Assembly (NCBI GenBank): GCA_013032095.1
Contig: WQBJ01000001.1
Coordinates: forward strand, 372,001 to 436,000
Source: Ruegeria atlantica
Lineage (GTDB): Bacteria > Pseudomonadota > Alphaproteobacteria > Rhodobacterales > Rhodobacteraceae
Direction of reading: 5' to 3'
Length of the DNA stretch: 64,000 nt
Part shown: one piece after another, positions 9,549 to 18,749 of the stretch
Position numbering within the stretch: the stretch's first letter is position 1
Layout: the number at the start of each line of letters is the position of its first letter
The notes under the pieces: generated by a model
The model's database searches: none
Told to the model about the DNA's origin: nothing
The model's input: the letters and a program-made list of their open reading frames with translations, nothing else
Program-made: the position numbers and the translations under genes

Positions 9549-10664
9549 GTGTCCGATTTGTTTTTTTACGGCACGCTCCGGCATTTACCGTTGCTGGAAT
9601 GTGTGCTTGGTCGCCCATCGTCGCAACTGACAATTTCCGAGGCCAGTCTTCCGGATCATGCGGTTTATGGCGTAGCGGGGCAGGCTTTTCCGATGATTGT
9701 TCCGGAAAAGGGCAGCAGGGCCGAAGGCCTGATTGTGCAGGACTTTAATGCCGAAGACCTGAAACGGCTGGCCTATTACGAGGGCGGGTTTGACTACGAT
9801 CTTAGCCCTCAGCAGGTGAATCTGCGCGATGGATCAAGGGCTAAGGTCAACGTGTTTTTCCCAGAACCCGGTCTTTGGACACCTGATAAACTGTGGTCCT
9901 TACAGGATTGGGTCGATGAATGGGCTGAAGTGGTCGTGCTCGCCGCACAGGAGGAGATGGCCTATTACGGCACAGTCGACGCCAGTACGATCGCCCGAAA
10001 CTTTGCACCGATCCGAACTCGGGCTTGGGCTAAACTGGCAGCGCGCAAACGCAGGACCGGTGACCCGCGGGACACGGCAAAAGATGTTATCGTACAAAGT
10101 CACAGGCACGCGCATGTCAATTATTTCGGCGTAGAAGAGCTTGAGGTGCAGCATCGTCAGCATGACGGGACAATGGGGCCGGTTCTGAACCGTAGTGGTT
10201 TGATGCAAGGAGCTGCGGTAGTTGTTCTGCCCTACGACCCGGTGCGCGATACGGTGCTTCTGGTCGAGCAATTCCGCGCGCCGGTTTTTCTGATTGATGA
10301 TCCCGAGCCATGGATGTGGGAGCCTGTGGCGGGCATGATCGACCCTGGCGAGACGCCGAAACAGACTGCCTATCGCGAAGCGCAAGAAGAGGCCCAAGTA
10401 AAGCTGGACGCTTTGGAATATGCGGGTGGAGCTTATTCTTCTAGCGGGTCGTCCACCGAATACGTGTACCTCTATGTCGGTCTGGGCGATCTTACCCGGA
10501 CGATCGACAATGGCGGGTTGGCTTCAGAGGGGGAGGATATTCGGACGCAAATCCTGCCGTATGACACCTTCATGCAAATGGTGGACGCCAACGAATTCAA
10601 AGATTTGCCGCTGCTGTGTCTGGCCAACTGGTTGACCCGACATCGGGAACGTTTGCGCGGTTAA
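9549..10664 (+). CDS. trgB: TrgB-like fusion of gamma-glutamylcyclotransferase-like and NUDIX domains
   Basis: A two-domain 371-aa protein starting at GTG. Residues 1-115 form an AIG2/GGCT-like domain opened by FFYGTLRH (residues 4-11). Residues about 190-371 form an ADP-ribose-pyrophosphatase-type NUDIX hydrolase: EQFRAPVF, WEPVAGMIDPGETP and a NUDIX box GMIDPGE-(7)-REAQEEAQV around 258-280. The box keeps the catalytic REXXEE glutamates, but the usual glycine near its end is glutamine. The arrangement matches TrgB next to trgA and cysK. It could degrade a nucleotide-sugar or ADP-ribose derivative and a gamma-glutamyl compound; the real substrates are unknown. Confidence 0.82.
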   Translation: MSDLFFYGTLRHLPLLECVLGRPSSQLTISEASLPDHAVYGVAGQAFPMIVPEKGSRAEGLIVQDFNAEDLKRLAYYEGGFDYDLSPQQVNLRDGSRAKVNVFFPEPGLWTPDKLWSLQDWVDEWAEVVVLAAQEEMAYYGTVDASTIARNFAPIRTRAWAKLAARKRRTGDPRDTAKDVIVQSHRHAHVNYFGVEELEVQHRQHDGTMGPVLNRSGLMQGAAVVVLPYDPVRDTVLLVEQFRAPVFLIDDPEPWMWEPVAGMIDPGETPKQTAYREAQEEAQVKLDALEYAGGAYSSSGSSTEYVYLYVGLGDLTRTIDNGGLASEGEDIRTQILPYDTFMQMVDANEFKDLPLLCLANWLTRHRERLRG

Positions 10665-10733
10665 GGATCGCCGCTTGTGGTTGACGCACTGCAACTGTAA
10701 ATCTTCGTTGATACGTAATGAAATGAGGGCGCC

Positions 10734-11768
10734 ATGCGCATTGCACGAGACCTTGCCGACGCAGTCGGGAAAACACCGCTGATCCGGCTGAAGCGCATCA
10801 GTGAAGAAACCGGATGCGAAATTCTTGGCAAGGCCGAGTTCATGAACCCTGGTCAGTCTGTAAAGGACCGGGCGGCGCTTTATATCATCAAAGACGCCAT
10901 CGCACGCGGTGAGCTGAAGCCAGGCGGCACCATTGTCGAGGGCACGGCAGGTAACACCGGCATCGGTCTGGCGCTGGTTGGCGCGTCGATGGGTTTCAAG
11001 ACGGTGATCGTGATCCCGGAAACCCAATCCGAAGAAAAGAAAGACATGCTGCGTCTGGCGGGCGCACAGTTGGTTCAAGTTCCGGCCGCGCCTTATCGCA
11101 ACCCCAACAACTTCGTGCACTACTCGCGGCGTCTGGCCGAGGAATTGGCGCAGACCGAACCCAATGGCGCCATTTGGGCGAACCAGTTCGACAACGTTGC
11201 GAACCGTCAGGCGCATGTGGAAACCACGGGCCCGGAAATCTGGGAACAGACCGGCGGCAAGGTTGATGGCTTTGTCAGCGCCGTGGGCTCGGGCGGTACA
11301 CTGGCCGGCGTGGCTGACGCGCTGCAGCCAAAAGGGGTAAAGATCGCGCTGGTCGATCCAATGGGGGCAGGGCTCTATTCCTATTACACCACCGGTGAAA
11401 TCGCGATGGAGGGCAGCTCGATCGCCGAAGGCATCGGTCAGGTGCGGATTACCAAGAACCTCGAAGGGTTCAAGCCGGACTACGCTTATCAAATGACCGA
11501 CAACGAGGCGCTGCCTTACATCTTTGACCTGCTGCGCGAAGAGGGTCTGGTCATGGGTGGCTCGACCGCGATCAACATGGCAGGCGCAGTGCGTTTGGCC
11601 AAGGATCTGGGACCGGGTCATACTATCGTGACGATCCTGTGTGACTATGGCACGCGCTATCAGTCCAAGCTGTTCAACCCTGAATTCTTGCGCGAAAAGG
11701 AATTGCCGGTACCGGATTGGATGACCGAAGCGCCACGCAGCATTCCCGGCGTGTTTGAGGACGTATGA
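10734..11768 (+). CDS. cysK: Cysteine synthase (O-acetylserine sulfhydrylase)
   Basis: PLP-dependent fold-type II enzyme making cysteine from O-acetylserine and sulfide in the cytoplasm. The PLP lysine is K44 in NPGQSVKDRAAL; the substrate loop GTAGNTGIGLA is at about 70-80 and the phosphate loop GSGGTLAGV near 186. At 344 aa it is longer than E. coli CysK (about 320 aa), as is common for this branch. It completes the trgA-trgB-cysK set, in which sulfur/thiol supply is thought to help with oxidative metalloid stress. Its last bases overlap the start of the channel gene by 4 (ATGA), indicating translational coupling. Confidence 0.93.
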   Translation: MRIARDLADAVGKTPLIRLKRISEETGCEILGKAEFMNPGQSVKDRAALYIIKDAIARGELKPGGTIVEGTAGNTGIGLALVGASMGFKTVIVIPETQSEEKKDMLRLAGAQLVQVPAAPYRNPNNFVHYSRRLAEELAQTEPNGAIWANQFDNVANRQAHVETTGPEIWEQTGGKVDGFVSAVGSGGTLAGVADALQPKGVKIALVDPMGAGLYSYYTTGEIAMEGSSIAEGIGQVRITKNLEGFKPDYAYQMTDNEALPYIFDLLREEGLVMGGSTAINMAGAVRLAKDLGPGHTIVTILCDYGTRYQSKLFNPEFLREKELPVPDWMTEAPRSIPGVFEDV

Positions 11769-14203
11769 TGCTGCGGCAGGTCCGCCTGTTTCTAGCCCTC
11801 TTTTTGGTTTGCTTTGCCATGCTGGGCGGCTCCGTCGCCGCCGAGTTGACCGATCAGCAAAGCGAGTATTACCAGAAATGGATCGAAACAGCGGACCGGG
11901 CCGAGGTTGAAATTAAGGCTGACCGAACGTCGAATGCGGCGCTCGAGAACCTTCGGTCTGAAATCCACAACTATCGTGAAGATTTCAACACCGCGCGCAG
12001 CGCCAATACAGATCGTATCCAAACACTGGATGCGCAGATCAAGGCGCTTGGACCTGCGCCCGAAGGGGATGCGACTGAGCCCGAAGAAATCGCCAAGCTG
12101 CGAGCGCATCTGGAAGATCAGCTAACCAGCCTTCAGGTTCCGCAGATAATCTCGGAAGAAGCGTTCAGCCGGGCAAACGGGCTGATCAGTGAGATCGACC
12201 GACTGCTGCGCGAACGGCAGACACGAGAGCTGCTTGAGCGCGGAGTATCCCCACTCAACCCGGTGTATTGGGGGCCTGCCTGGGTCGATATTGTCGAATC
12301 CCTACGCCGCCTGATCCATGAATCTTCTCTGAACCTGAATTCCGGCTACGTCGAGGACCGTCTGAAAGATCGCGGTCTGGGTATCTTTTTCCTGATCATC
12401 GCCGCGGGAGTGTTGCTGTACTATGGCCGATACTGGTCAGAGGCCGCGGGCGAGTACATGCGGCAACTGGGCGGGCAAGGCAGTGGCGTCTGGACCTTCT
12501 TGGTGTCATTGCTGCGAATTCTGCTGCCCTGGTTGGGTGTCTGGCTATTGGTGCAGGCGATTGTCATGACCGGCCTGTTGGGGTTGCGCGGCACATTGCT
12601 GATTCAGAACGTTCCGTATTGGGCGGCCCTTATCTTTTATTATGATTGGATTGGCCGTCAGGTCTACGTCTCGCAGGTTGCTCAGAACTTCAATCGCTTT
12701 TCCCGAAAGAGCGTCACTGAATTGCGAGTATACCTTGATATTCTGGCGATTTTCCTGATCGTGTATGAATTCGGGCTGTTGTTCGACCAGATCGAGAACA
12801 TCACAGATGCGACCCGGGCGGTCATCAGTTTTCCGGTGGTTGTCGGATCGGCGCTGGTCCTGCTGCGTATCCGCCGTATTCGCTCGGTCAAACCGGAATC
12901 CGTTGAGGGACAGGAAAGCGAAACGCCGCGCAGCGCCGGTCTGACCCAGATAGTGGAGTTCGTGCGTCGCGCGTTGTTCCTGTTGGGCATCGCCAGCCCG
13001 ATCCTGGCAGCAATCGGCTATACCAACGCGGCCGAGGCGATTGTATTCCCAACGGTCAAAACACTGGTTCTTTTGGCTGCGCTGGCGATTCTCCACCGCT
13101 TCTTGACCTCTGTCTACGGCTGGATCAGCGGGCAAGGTGAAGCCGCGCGGGACTCGTTGTTCTCGGTGCTGACCGGGTTTGTCATCGCGATCTTGTCTCT
13201 GCCGATTCTGGCGCTGTACTGGGGCGCGCGGCAAACCGATCTGCTTGAGGTCTGGTCGCGTCTGCTGCTGGGGTTCGACATTGGCGGCGTCAGAATTTCG
13301 CCAAGCAATTTCTTTACCTTCGTTGTCGTCTTCATCATCGGCTACGCGCTGACACGGTTGTTGCAGAGCGGGTTACGGAACTCGCTGCTGCCCAAAACCA
13401 ATATTGATCCGGGCGGCCAGAATGCCATCGCGGCAGGCACCGGCTATGTCGGGATATTCCTAGCGGCGCTGGTTGCGATCATGATCGCGGGATTTGACCT
13501 GTCGTCGCTTGCGATCGTCGCAGGTGCATTGTCGGTCGGTATCGGTTTCGGACTGCAGACCATCGTTTCGAATTTCGTCTCTGGCATTATCCTACTGGTC
13601 GAACGCCCGATCTCGAAGGGGGACTGGATCGATGTGAACGGGATGATGGGCTATGTGCGCGACATCTCGGTTCGGTCCACACGGATCGAAACATTTGACC
13701 GGACCGATGTGATCGTTCCCAATTCGGACCTGATCAGTGGTGTGGTGACGAACTACACACGGGGCAATACAATCGGTCGGGTTATTGTTCCGGTGGGTGT
13801 GGCTTATGGCACCGATACCCGTGTGGTTGAGAAGATTCTGGGTGAGATCGCAAACGCGCATCCCATGGTATTGGCGCACCCGGCCCCCAGTGTGGTGTTC
13901 CAAGGCTTTGGCGCTGACTCTTTGGATTTCGAAATTCGGGCCATTCTGCGTGACGTGAACTGGGTATTGTCGGTGAAATCTGACATGAACCACGAGATCA
14001 ACCGCCGCTTTGTCGAAGAGGGGATCGAGATTCCGTTCGCGCAGCGCGATGTTTGGTTGCGCAACCCCGAAGCATTGCAAGGGCAGCCAGCCACGCAGAA
14101 GCCTGAGCCCGAAGTTGAAAAAAAGCCAGCCAGCCAGTCTTCGTCGGCGCCAGTGGACATGACCGAGGCCGACTTGACCGACGGTGATGGGGATGAGGTA
14201 TAA
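11765..14203 (+). CDS. MscS-family mechanosensitive channel with DUF3772-type periplasmic domain
   Basis: Large inner-membrane osmotic-release channel (812 aa). A signal peptide (residues 1-27, ending SVAAEL) leads into a helical, charged periplasmic domain (about 28-185) of the DUF3772 kind, then roughly ten membrane helices. The MscS pore and beta domain follow: AGALSVGIGFGLQTIVSNF near 600, the gate-adjacent LVERPISKGDWIDV, then VPNSDLISG and NYTRGN. The tail beyond about 770 is acidic and low-complexity. It overlaps cysK by 4 bases. Its place at the end of the photolyase/trg block suggests envelope stress; the link with cysteine synthesis is unexplained. Confidence 0.88.
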   Translation: MMLRQVRLFLALFLVCFAMLGGSVAAELTDQQSEYYQKWIETADRAEVEIKADRTSNAALENLRSEIHNYREDFNTARSANTDRIQTLDAQIKALGPAPEGDATEPEEIAKLRAHLEDQLTSLQVPQIISEEAFSRANGLISEIDRLLRERQTRELLERGVSPLNPVYWGPAWVDIVESLRRLIHESSLNLNSGYVEDRLKDRGLGIFFLIIAAGVLLYYGRYWSEAAGEYMRQLGGQGSGVWTFLVSLLRILLPWLGVWLLVQAIVMTGLLGLRGTLLIQNVPYWAALIFYYDWIGRQVYVSQVAQNFNRFSRKSVTELRVYLDILAIFLIVYEFGLLFDQIENITDATRAVISFPVVVGSALVLLRIRRIRSVKPESVEGQESETPRSAGLTQIVEFVRRALFLLGIASPILAAIGYTNAAEAIVFPTVKTLVLLAALAILHRFLTSVYGWISGQGEAARDSLFSVLTGFVIAILSLPILALYWGARQTDLLEVWSRLLLGFDIGGVRISPSNFFTFVVVFIIGYALTRLLQSGLRNSLLPKTNIDPGGQNAIAAGTGYVGIFLAALVAIMIAGFDLSSLAIVAGALSVGIGFGLQTIVSNFVSGIILLVERPISKGDWIDVNGMMGYVRDISVRSTRIETFDRTDVIVPNSDLISGVVTNYTRGNTIGRVIVPVGVAYGTDTRVVEKILGEIANAHPMVLAHPAPSVVFQGFGADSLDFEIRAILRDVNWVLSVKSDMNHEINRRFVEEGIEIPFAQRDVWLRNPEALQGQPATQKPEPEVEKKPASQSSSAPVDMTEADLTDGDGDEV

Positions 14204-14293
14204 GCTGGTTTGTGGCGGAACTGCAGAAGGTTGAATTTTCGCCGTATTCGCCCCTTGCAAATCCCCCGATGATGGTCCAAATATCGCGCCCAC

Positions 14294-14383
14294 GGAGAGG
14301 TGGCCGAGTGGTCGAAGGCGCACGCCTGGAAAGTGTGTAGGCGGGAAACCGTCTCCAGGGTTCGAATCCCTGTCTCTCCGCCA
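14294..14383 (+). tRNA. tRNA-Ser (anticodon GGA)
   Basis: Class II tRNA with a long variable arm. Acceptor GGAGAGG (14294-14300) pairs with TCTCTCC before discriminator G and an encoded CCA (14381-14383). The anticodon stem CACGC/GTGTG encloses loop CTGGAAA, giving GGA, which reads UCC and UCU. The T-loop reads TTCGAAT within CAGGG/CCCTG. No integrase or att-like duplication is visible on either side. Confidence 0.95.
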
Positions 14384-14730
14384 TTCACTTACAAAGTCAA
14401 TGTTGGTGAAAGTATGACACTTTCAGTAGTCACTTCGCATTCGATGTGCCGATTGCTGCTGTAAGTTCGTATCATATTTCTGCCTACCTCCATGCTAGCA
14501 GCCGAAACTCCGCTTGCCAGATTGGTTGATGAAGGCTCGTGTTTTCACATCGATGGCATCAATGTCAGAAAACAATTGGCAGGGAACCAGCATCACCACA
14601 ATAACCTTTGAGGCGTTGGATTAAGCCCGTTCAAAAAAGCCCCGCATGGTTCGATGAAGTGCTAAGGTGCATTGGTAATTGAGTTTCTTTGCACACTTTG
14701 AATTTGGAAATTGATCGCTTGGGGGACTTA
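14384..14730. other. Intergenic region after tRNA-Ser
   Basis: No gene recognised. A small perfect inverted repeat TGAAAGT/ACTTTCA (14407-14413 and 14419-14425) lies just after the tRNA and may be a weak processing or termination hairpin; it has no T-run. The second half should hold the promoter for the symporter gene. Confidence 0.45.
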
Positions 14731-16158
14731 GTGGATTTTATTGTTGATGGACTGAATGGCATTCTCTGGAACTATGTTCTTGTCTACGGGCTCTTAGGGG
14801 CCGGCCTTTATTTCACGATCCGGCTTGGCGCGCCGCAGTTTCTTCATTTTGGTGAAATGCTGCGAGTCATCACTTCGGCCCCCGGCACGGATAAACGCGG
14901 TATCACACCGTTTCAGGCGCTGACCGTCAGCCTAGCATCCCGGGTAGGCACCGGCAATCTTGCCGGTGTAGCCGTCGCGTTGACCCTGGGTGGTCCTGGC
15001 GCCATCTTCTGGATGTGGATGGTGGCCTTGGTCGGAATGGCGACGGCCTATTCGGAAAGCACGCTCGCACAGCTGTACAAAGTCACGACCAAATCAGGTG
15101 ATTATCGCGGTGGACCTGCATTTTATATTTCCAAGGGTTTGAATGCCCCTTGGGCAGGCGTGTTGTTTTCGTTCTGTCTGATCCTCAGCTTTGGACTGAT
15201 CTTTGTCGCGGTTCAATCCCATTCAATCGCCGAGGCCCTGAACGGAGCCTTTGGCGTCGAGAAGATTTGGGTTGGCGTTGCTGTGGCTGCCGCCGCTTCG
15301 GTAGTTATTTTCGGGGGCATCAAAGCCATTGCCCGTGTCGCGGAAATTCTGGTTCCATTCATGGCAGGTGGATACCTTCTGATCGCTATCATCGTGATGG
15401 TTCTGAACATCACCGAGGTTCCGGGCTTGTTGTGGCTGATTGTCTCCAGCGCGTTGGGCCTGCAAGAGGCCGCAGGTGGTGTTGCGGGCGGCGTCATGGC
15501 GGCCATGTTGAACGGCATTAAACGTGGTTTGTTTTCGAACGAGGCCGGAATGGGATCCGCTCCGAATATTGCTGCCGTTGCAACGCCATCACCGCATCAC
15601 CCTTCCAGTCAGGGGCTGGTGCAGGCGTTTGGCTGTTTTGTCGATACGATACTTGTGTGCACTGCGACCGCACTTTTGATCCTGTTGTCCGGGGTGTTGG
15701 GGGGCGATGGCATCACCGGTATGCAGCTGACACAGAACGCATTGGACGTTCATCTGGGGCCGTTTGGTACCTACTTCATTGCGATAGCAATCATTTTCTT
15801 TGCTTTTACGTCAATCCTCGGCAACTACTCTTACGCCGAGAACGCCATGGCGTTTCTTGGGCTGGAGGGCAAAGTCGCGATGACAGCGCTGAGGGCAGCT
15901 TGTCTTGCGATGGTGGTATGGGGGGCACTTCAAACAGTGACAACCGTCTTTAACTTTGCTGACGCTGCGATGGGGCTGATGGCGGTTATTAACCTGACGG
16001 CGATCCTTCTTTTGTCAGGCACGGTCTATCGCCTTACAAAGGATTACTTCGGCCAGAGAAAGGCCGGTCAGGAGCCAACCTTTGTGCTTGAGGATTTCGA
16101 AGGTGCGACGGAAGGTGTTTCACAAAAGATCTGGAGCGAAGATGCGCAAACCTCTTGA
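14731..16158 (+). CDS. Sodium:alanine/glycine symporter family (AGCS) transporter
   Basis: Sodium-coupled amino acid symporter with about eleven membrane helices. The AGCS signatures are clear: GTGNLAGVAVALTLGGPGA near residue 75, then YRGGPAFYI, and GLFSNEAGMGSAPNIAA near 270. The GTG at 14731, preceded by GGGGGA, gives 475 aa and the usual short N-terminus before LNGILWNYV. An in-frame TTG at 14689 would add 14 residues. It overlaps the glutaminase start by 17 bases, so the pair is translationally linked and glutamine is the likely substrate, although alanine or glycine are also carried by this family. Confidence 0.88.
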   Translation: MDFIVDGLNGILWNYVLVYGLLGAGLYFTIRLGAPQFLHFGEMLRVITSAPGTDKRGITPFQALTVSLASRVGTGNLAGVAVALTLGGPGAIFWMWMVALVGMATAYSESTLAQLYKVTTKSGDYRGGPAFYISKGLNAPWAGVLFSFCLILSFGLIFVAVQSHSIAEALNGAFGVEKIWVGVAVAAAASVVIFGGIKAIARVAEILVPFMAGGYLLIAIIVMVLNITEVPGLLWLIVSSALGLQEAAGGVAGGVMAAMLNGIKRGLFSNEAGMGSAPNIAAVATPSPHHPSSQGLVQAFGCFVDTILVCTATALLILLSGVLGGDGITGMQLTQNALDVHLGPFGTYFIAIAIIFFAFTSILGNYSYAENAMAFLGLEGKVAMTALRAACLAMVVWGALQTVTTVFNFADAAMGLMAVINLTAILLLSGTVYRLTKDYFGQRKAGQEPTFVLEDFEGATEGVSQKIWSEDAQTS

Positions 16159-17083
16159 TCCTGAACGAACGCAGGCAACTCTCAACGAGATTGCACAGCG
16201 CATGGCCGGAGAGGTCAATCGCGGAGAGGTGGCCGACTATATCCCCGAATTGGCCGATGTCTCGCTGAATCAGTTCGGGATTGCGGTTGCACCGCTTGAG
16301 GGGCTGCCCTTGGTAGCAGGGAATGGCGACGTTCCGTTTTCGATTCAAAGCATTTCGAAAGTCTTCGGTCTGGTTATAGCTTTGGAACATGTCGGAGCAA
16401 CGCTCTGGCGGCGTGTTGGGCGCGAGCCGTCGGGTGACCCGTTCAATTCCATTGTTCAGCTTGAATTCGAACGCGGCAAGCCTCGCAACCCCTTTATCAA
16501 TCCGGGGGCGATTGTTGTGTCCGACATAGTACTGGAACATCAGCCAGACGGTTCAGATACCCACCCGGTTCTGGACCTCTGCCGGCGACTGGCAGATGCG
16601 CAGGAGATTTCGGTGGATGAAGACGTTTTTGCGTCCGAAGTTGCAACCGGCGATCGGAACAGGGCGCTTGGCTATTTCATGTTGGCTGAAGGAAACATCA
16701 AAGGCGACGTGCGTTCAGTAACCGAAAGTTATTTTCGGCAATGTAGTATTGCGATGAGCTGCCGTCAGCTTGCAAAAGCAACACGCTTCCTTGCAGCAGG
16801 GGGCGAGGGGCAGGATGCTGAAATCGCTGCTGTTACCTCTGAGCGTGTTCGACGCATCAACGCACTGATGATGACCTGCGGCTGTTACGACGCTTCGGGC
16901 GAGGTTGCTTTTCGGATCGGGTTGCCCTGCAAAAGCGGCGTCGGAGGAGGTGTCGTCGCCATCGTCCCCGGCATTGGCTCGATCGTTGCATGGAGCCCCG
17001 GGCTGGACGAAAAAGGAAACTCTGTTTTGGCTCTCAAAGCAATCGAAGAGCTGGCGCACGGGTTGGATTGGTCTGTCTTTTGA
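16142..17083 (+). CDS. glsA: Glutaminase
   Basis: Hydrolyses glutamine to glutamate and ammonia; a serine-dependent, beta-lactamase-like fold. The Ser-x-x-Lys catalytic pair is S70/K73 in SIQSISKVF. Other family blocks are SGDPFNSIVQLE near 100, NPFINPGAIV, SCRQLAKATRFLAAGG near 205 and GLPCKSGVGGGV near 265. The ATG at 16142 gives 313 aa, the normal length; longer in-frame extensions lie inside the symporter gene. The overlap with the AGCS symporter suggests a glutamine uptake-and-deamidation unit. Confidence 0.92.
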   Translation: MRKPLDPERTQATLNEIAQRMAGEVNRGEVADYIPELADVSLNQFGIAVAPLEGLPLVAGNGDVPFSIQSISKVFGLVIALEHVGATLWRRVGREPSGDPFNSIVQLEFERGKPRNPFINPGAIVVSDIVLEHQPDGSDTHPVLDLCRRLADAQEISVDEDVFASEVATGDRNRALGYFMLAEGNIKGDVRSVTESYFRQCSIAMSCRQLAKATRFLAAGGEGQDAEIAAVTSERVRRINALMMTCGCYDASGEVAFRIGLPCKSGVGGGVVAIVPGIGSIVAWSPGLDEKGNSVLALKAIEELAHGLDWSVF

Positions 17084-17093
17084 ACCTTATGGC

Positions 17094-17303
17094 TTAGCGC
17101 TTGCGGCTTAGAAGGCCGTATTTGATCGCCCATCCCCGGAGGGACAGAGGTTTGCGCCTGTCTTTCTTGAGCGCATGTTTTGGCCGCAGGCCGCTTTTTC
17201 TGTTGAATTCAAAAACATCAATCACCCGTTCGGCACAGCCACAGGATTCACCCATTCCAACCTTGGCATAGTAGAACTTTTCGAAACTTTCGGGGTTTTG
17301 CAT
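17094..17303 (-). CDS. Small basic protein of unknown function
   Basis: A 69-aa frame with a strong ribosome site: AGGAGG six bases before the ATG at 17301-17303. It has two cysteines in CGC near residue 21, an aromatic N-terminal part (FEKFYYAKVG) and a very basic C-terminus ending LLSRKR. It is third on the minus strand after the reductase and DUF4345 genes, 124 bases downstream, and faces glutaminase. I do not recognise the family. The ribosome site and coding-like composition support a real gene; the evidence is otherwise thin. Confidence 0.55.
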   Translation of the reverse strand: MQNPESFEKFYYAKVGMGESCGCAERVIDVFEFNRKSGLRPKHALKKDRRKPLSLRGWAIKYGLLSRKR

Positions 17304-17427
17304 GTCGGTCCTCCTGTCGTCCATTCTCTTTCTTCAGGTTTCGGTTTGCCAATCACATGCCTCGGAGCGAGGCGATGGCGCCAATTCAGGGGTCCGTCGC
17401 CTCAAGATTTCGAAGGTCGCAAGAACG

Positions 17428-17802
17428 TCAGGACGACAGCTGGGTATAGGCGGACATCAAAACCGCAATGATGATCAGCTCGACAACAAGGGGAGGCAGC
17501 ACGGCCTTGTCGAACCCATCAACGACAATCCCGACAATGCGGCCAAAGGCGACAACCCCCATAAGGATAGCAACAGCTACAAAGCTGAGGGTCTGTCCGG
17601 TTGTGAGGCCGATCATCAGCATTGCCACACAGGCTAGAAAAAGCCCGCCAATGACGGAGCGAATGGTGCTGAGGCCGGGGGCACCATTCGGTTCGACCGC
17701 GAAATTCGCAAGCATGCGCCGCGGCGCAAACATAGACATGAGGCCAAGGCCCGCCAGCATCAGGGTTGCGAGACCGACGAGGATTTGAAGGGTTAGTTCC
17801 AT
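17428..17802 (-). CDS. DUF4345-type membrane protein
   Basis: A 124-aa protein with four hydrophobic helices (residues about 5-25, 45-66, 70-92 and 102-120) and short loops. The GFDKAVLPPLVVELI segment near residue 96 is characteristic of the DUF4345 family of small membrane proteins. An AAGGAGAT ribosome site precedes the ATG. It starts 23 bases after the SDR gene, so the two are co-transcribed. Function unknown. Confidence 0.75.
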   Translation of the reverse strand: MELTLQILVGLATLMLAGLGLMSMFAPRRMLANFAVEPNGAPGLSTIRSVIGGLFLACVAMLMIGLTTGQTLSFVAVAILMGVVAFGRIVGIVVDGFDKAVLPPLVVELIIIAVLMSAYTQLSS

Positions 17803-17825
17803 AGGGTATCTCCTTTTGCGCGGGG

Positions 17826-18749
17826 TCAGGCGAACTGTTGAACGGCCTGGTTTGCGTTGTCCTGATAGGCGGGGTTCGACAGGTCGGGATTGATGCTCGA
17901 CTGATCCACAACCGGCCCAGTCGGGTAGTCTGGTCCGCTGGCATAGAACCGATCGCTTTCGAATGTCGGGTTGAGCAGCCCCTCGACATAGCGGCTGGCT
18001 CCCTTGTCGATACTGTGCATCATGGCGAACAGGGGCATCAGCCTGCCGCCAATGTGTTTGAAGAAAAGCCGCTTTAGGAAGGGTAGCTCATCCATACCGT
18101 TGGTGCCGGTAGTGCCGCCCGGACTCATGGTGACAAAGCGGATATGCGGTTGTTGCCGTGCCATCGAAGCCATCCAGTGTGCACCAACGAGTTTGATGTT
18201 GGCGTAGACTTCAAGAGGATCGGCCTTGGGGCTGAACTTCTTGCCATTGGCGATAGATGTGAACTCCTCAACCGAATAGTTTGCCATCTTTGGGCGCTCG
18301 ATCCCCATCTTGGGAATACCATGCGTAGCTTCTGATCCGGCATAAAGGACCGTCGAAGTCACCAACTGGCGCTGCAGCAATTCATCGACCAATACAACAT
18401 GGCCCAGCATGTTGGCTGCGAACATGTTGGTAACACCGTCGGGGGTCAGGTCATTCCGGTTGCTACCGATTGTACCGCCTGCGTTCAGAACGACCGCATC
18501 TACAGAAGAGGTCATCTGCCTGACTGCGGCCCGGACCGAGGTTGGGTCCGCGACATTAATCAGGGTAATCTCGAAAATGTTGCGCCCGGTTTCGGTCTGC
18601 AACTCTGTTTTTGCTGCCTCTGATTTAGCTTGGTTTCGGCAGGCGAGATAGATTTTGCTGATGTCATCTCGCAAAGCTAGTTGCCGGGCCGCTTCTCGGC
18701 CCAAACCGGCATTCGCACCGGTGATGAGAACAGATTGGATAGGGGTCAT
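17826..18749 (-). CDS. Short-chain dehydrogenase/reductase (SDR)
   Basis: NAD(P)-dependent oxidoreductase of 307 aa. The cofactor motif TGANAGLG is at residues 10-17, NAGG lies near 90, and the catalytic Tyr-x-x-x-Lys is in VYANIKLVG near 192. The extended C-terminal region resembles the protochlorophyllide-reductase/retinol-dehydrogenase-like SDRs, but that does not set the substrate. It begins an operon with the DUF4345 gene and is divergent from a LysR regulator 119 bases away, which probably controls it. Confidence 0.85.
   Translation of the reverse strand: MTPIQSVLITGANAGLGREAARQLALRDDISKIYLACRNQAKSEAAKTELQTETGRNIFEITLINVADPTSVRAAVRQMTSSVDAVVLNAGGTIGSNRNDLTPDGVTNMFAANMLGHVVLVDELLQRQLVTSTVLYAGSEATHGIPKMGIERPKMANYSVEEFTSIANGKKFSPKADPLEVYANIKLVGAHWMASMARQQPHIRFVTMSPGGTTGTNGMDELPFLKRLFFKHIGGRLMPLFAMMHSIDKGASRYVEGLLNPTFESDRFYASGPDYPTGPVVDQSSINPDLSNPAYQDNANQAVQQFA

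Noticed and set aside
10524..11621. A 365-codon open frame antisense to trgB and cysK
   Set aside because: cysK has all catalytic motifs on the other strand; the antisense protein shows no domain and only reflects codon bias.
14407..14425. 7-bp inverted repeat just after tRNA-Ser
   Set aside because: Short, no T-run, AT-rich; not enough for a terminator call.
14294..14730. tRNA-Ser as integration site of a genomic island
   Set aside because: No integrase gene, no duplicated 3' tRNA end and no change in gene style was seen on either side.
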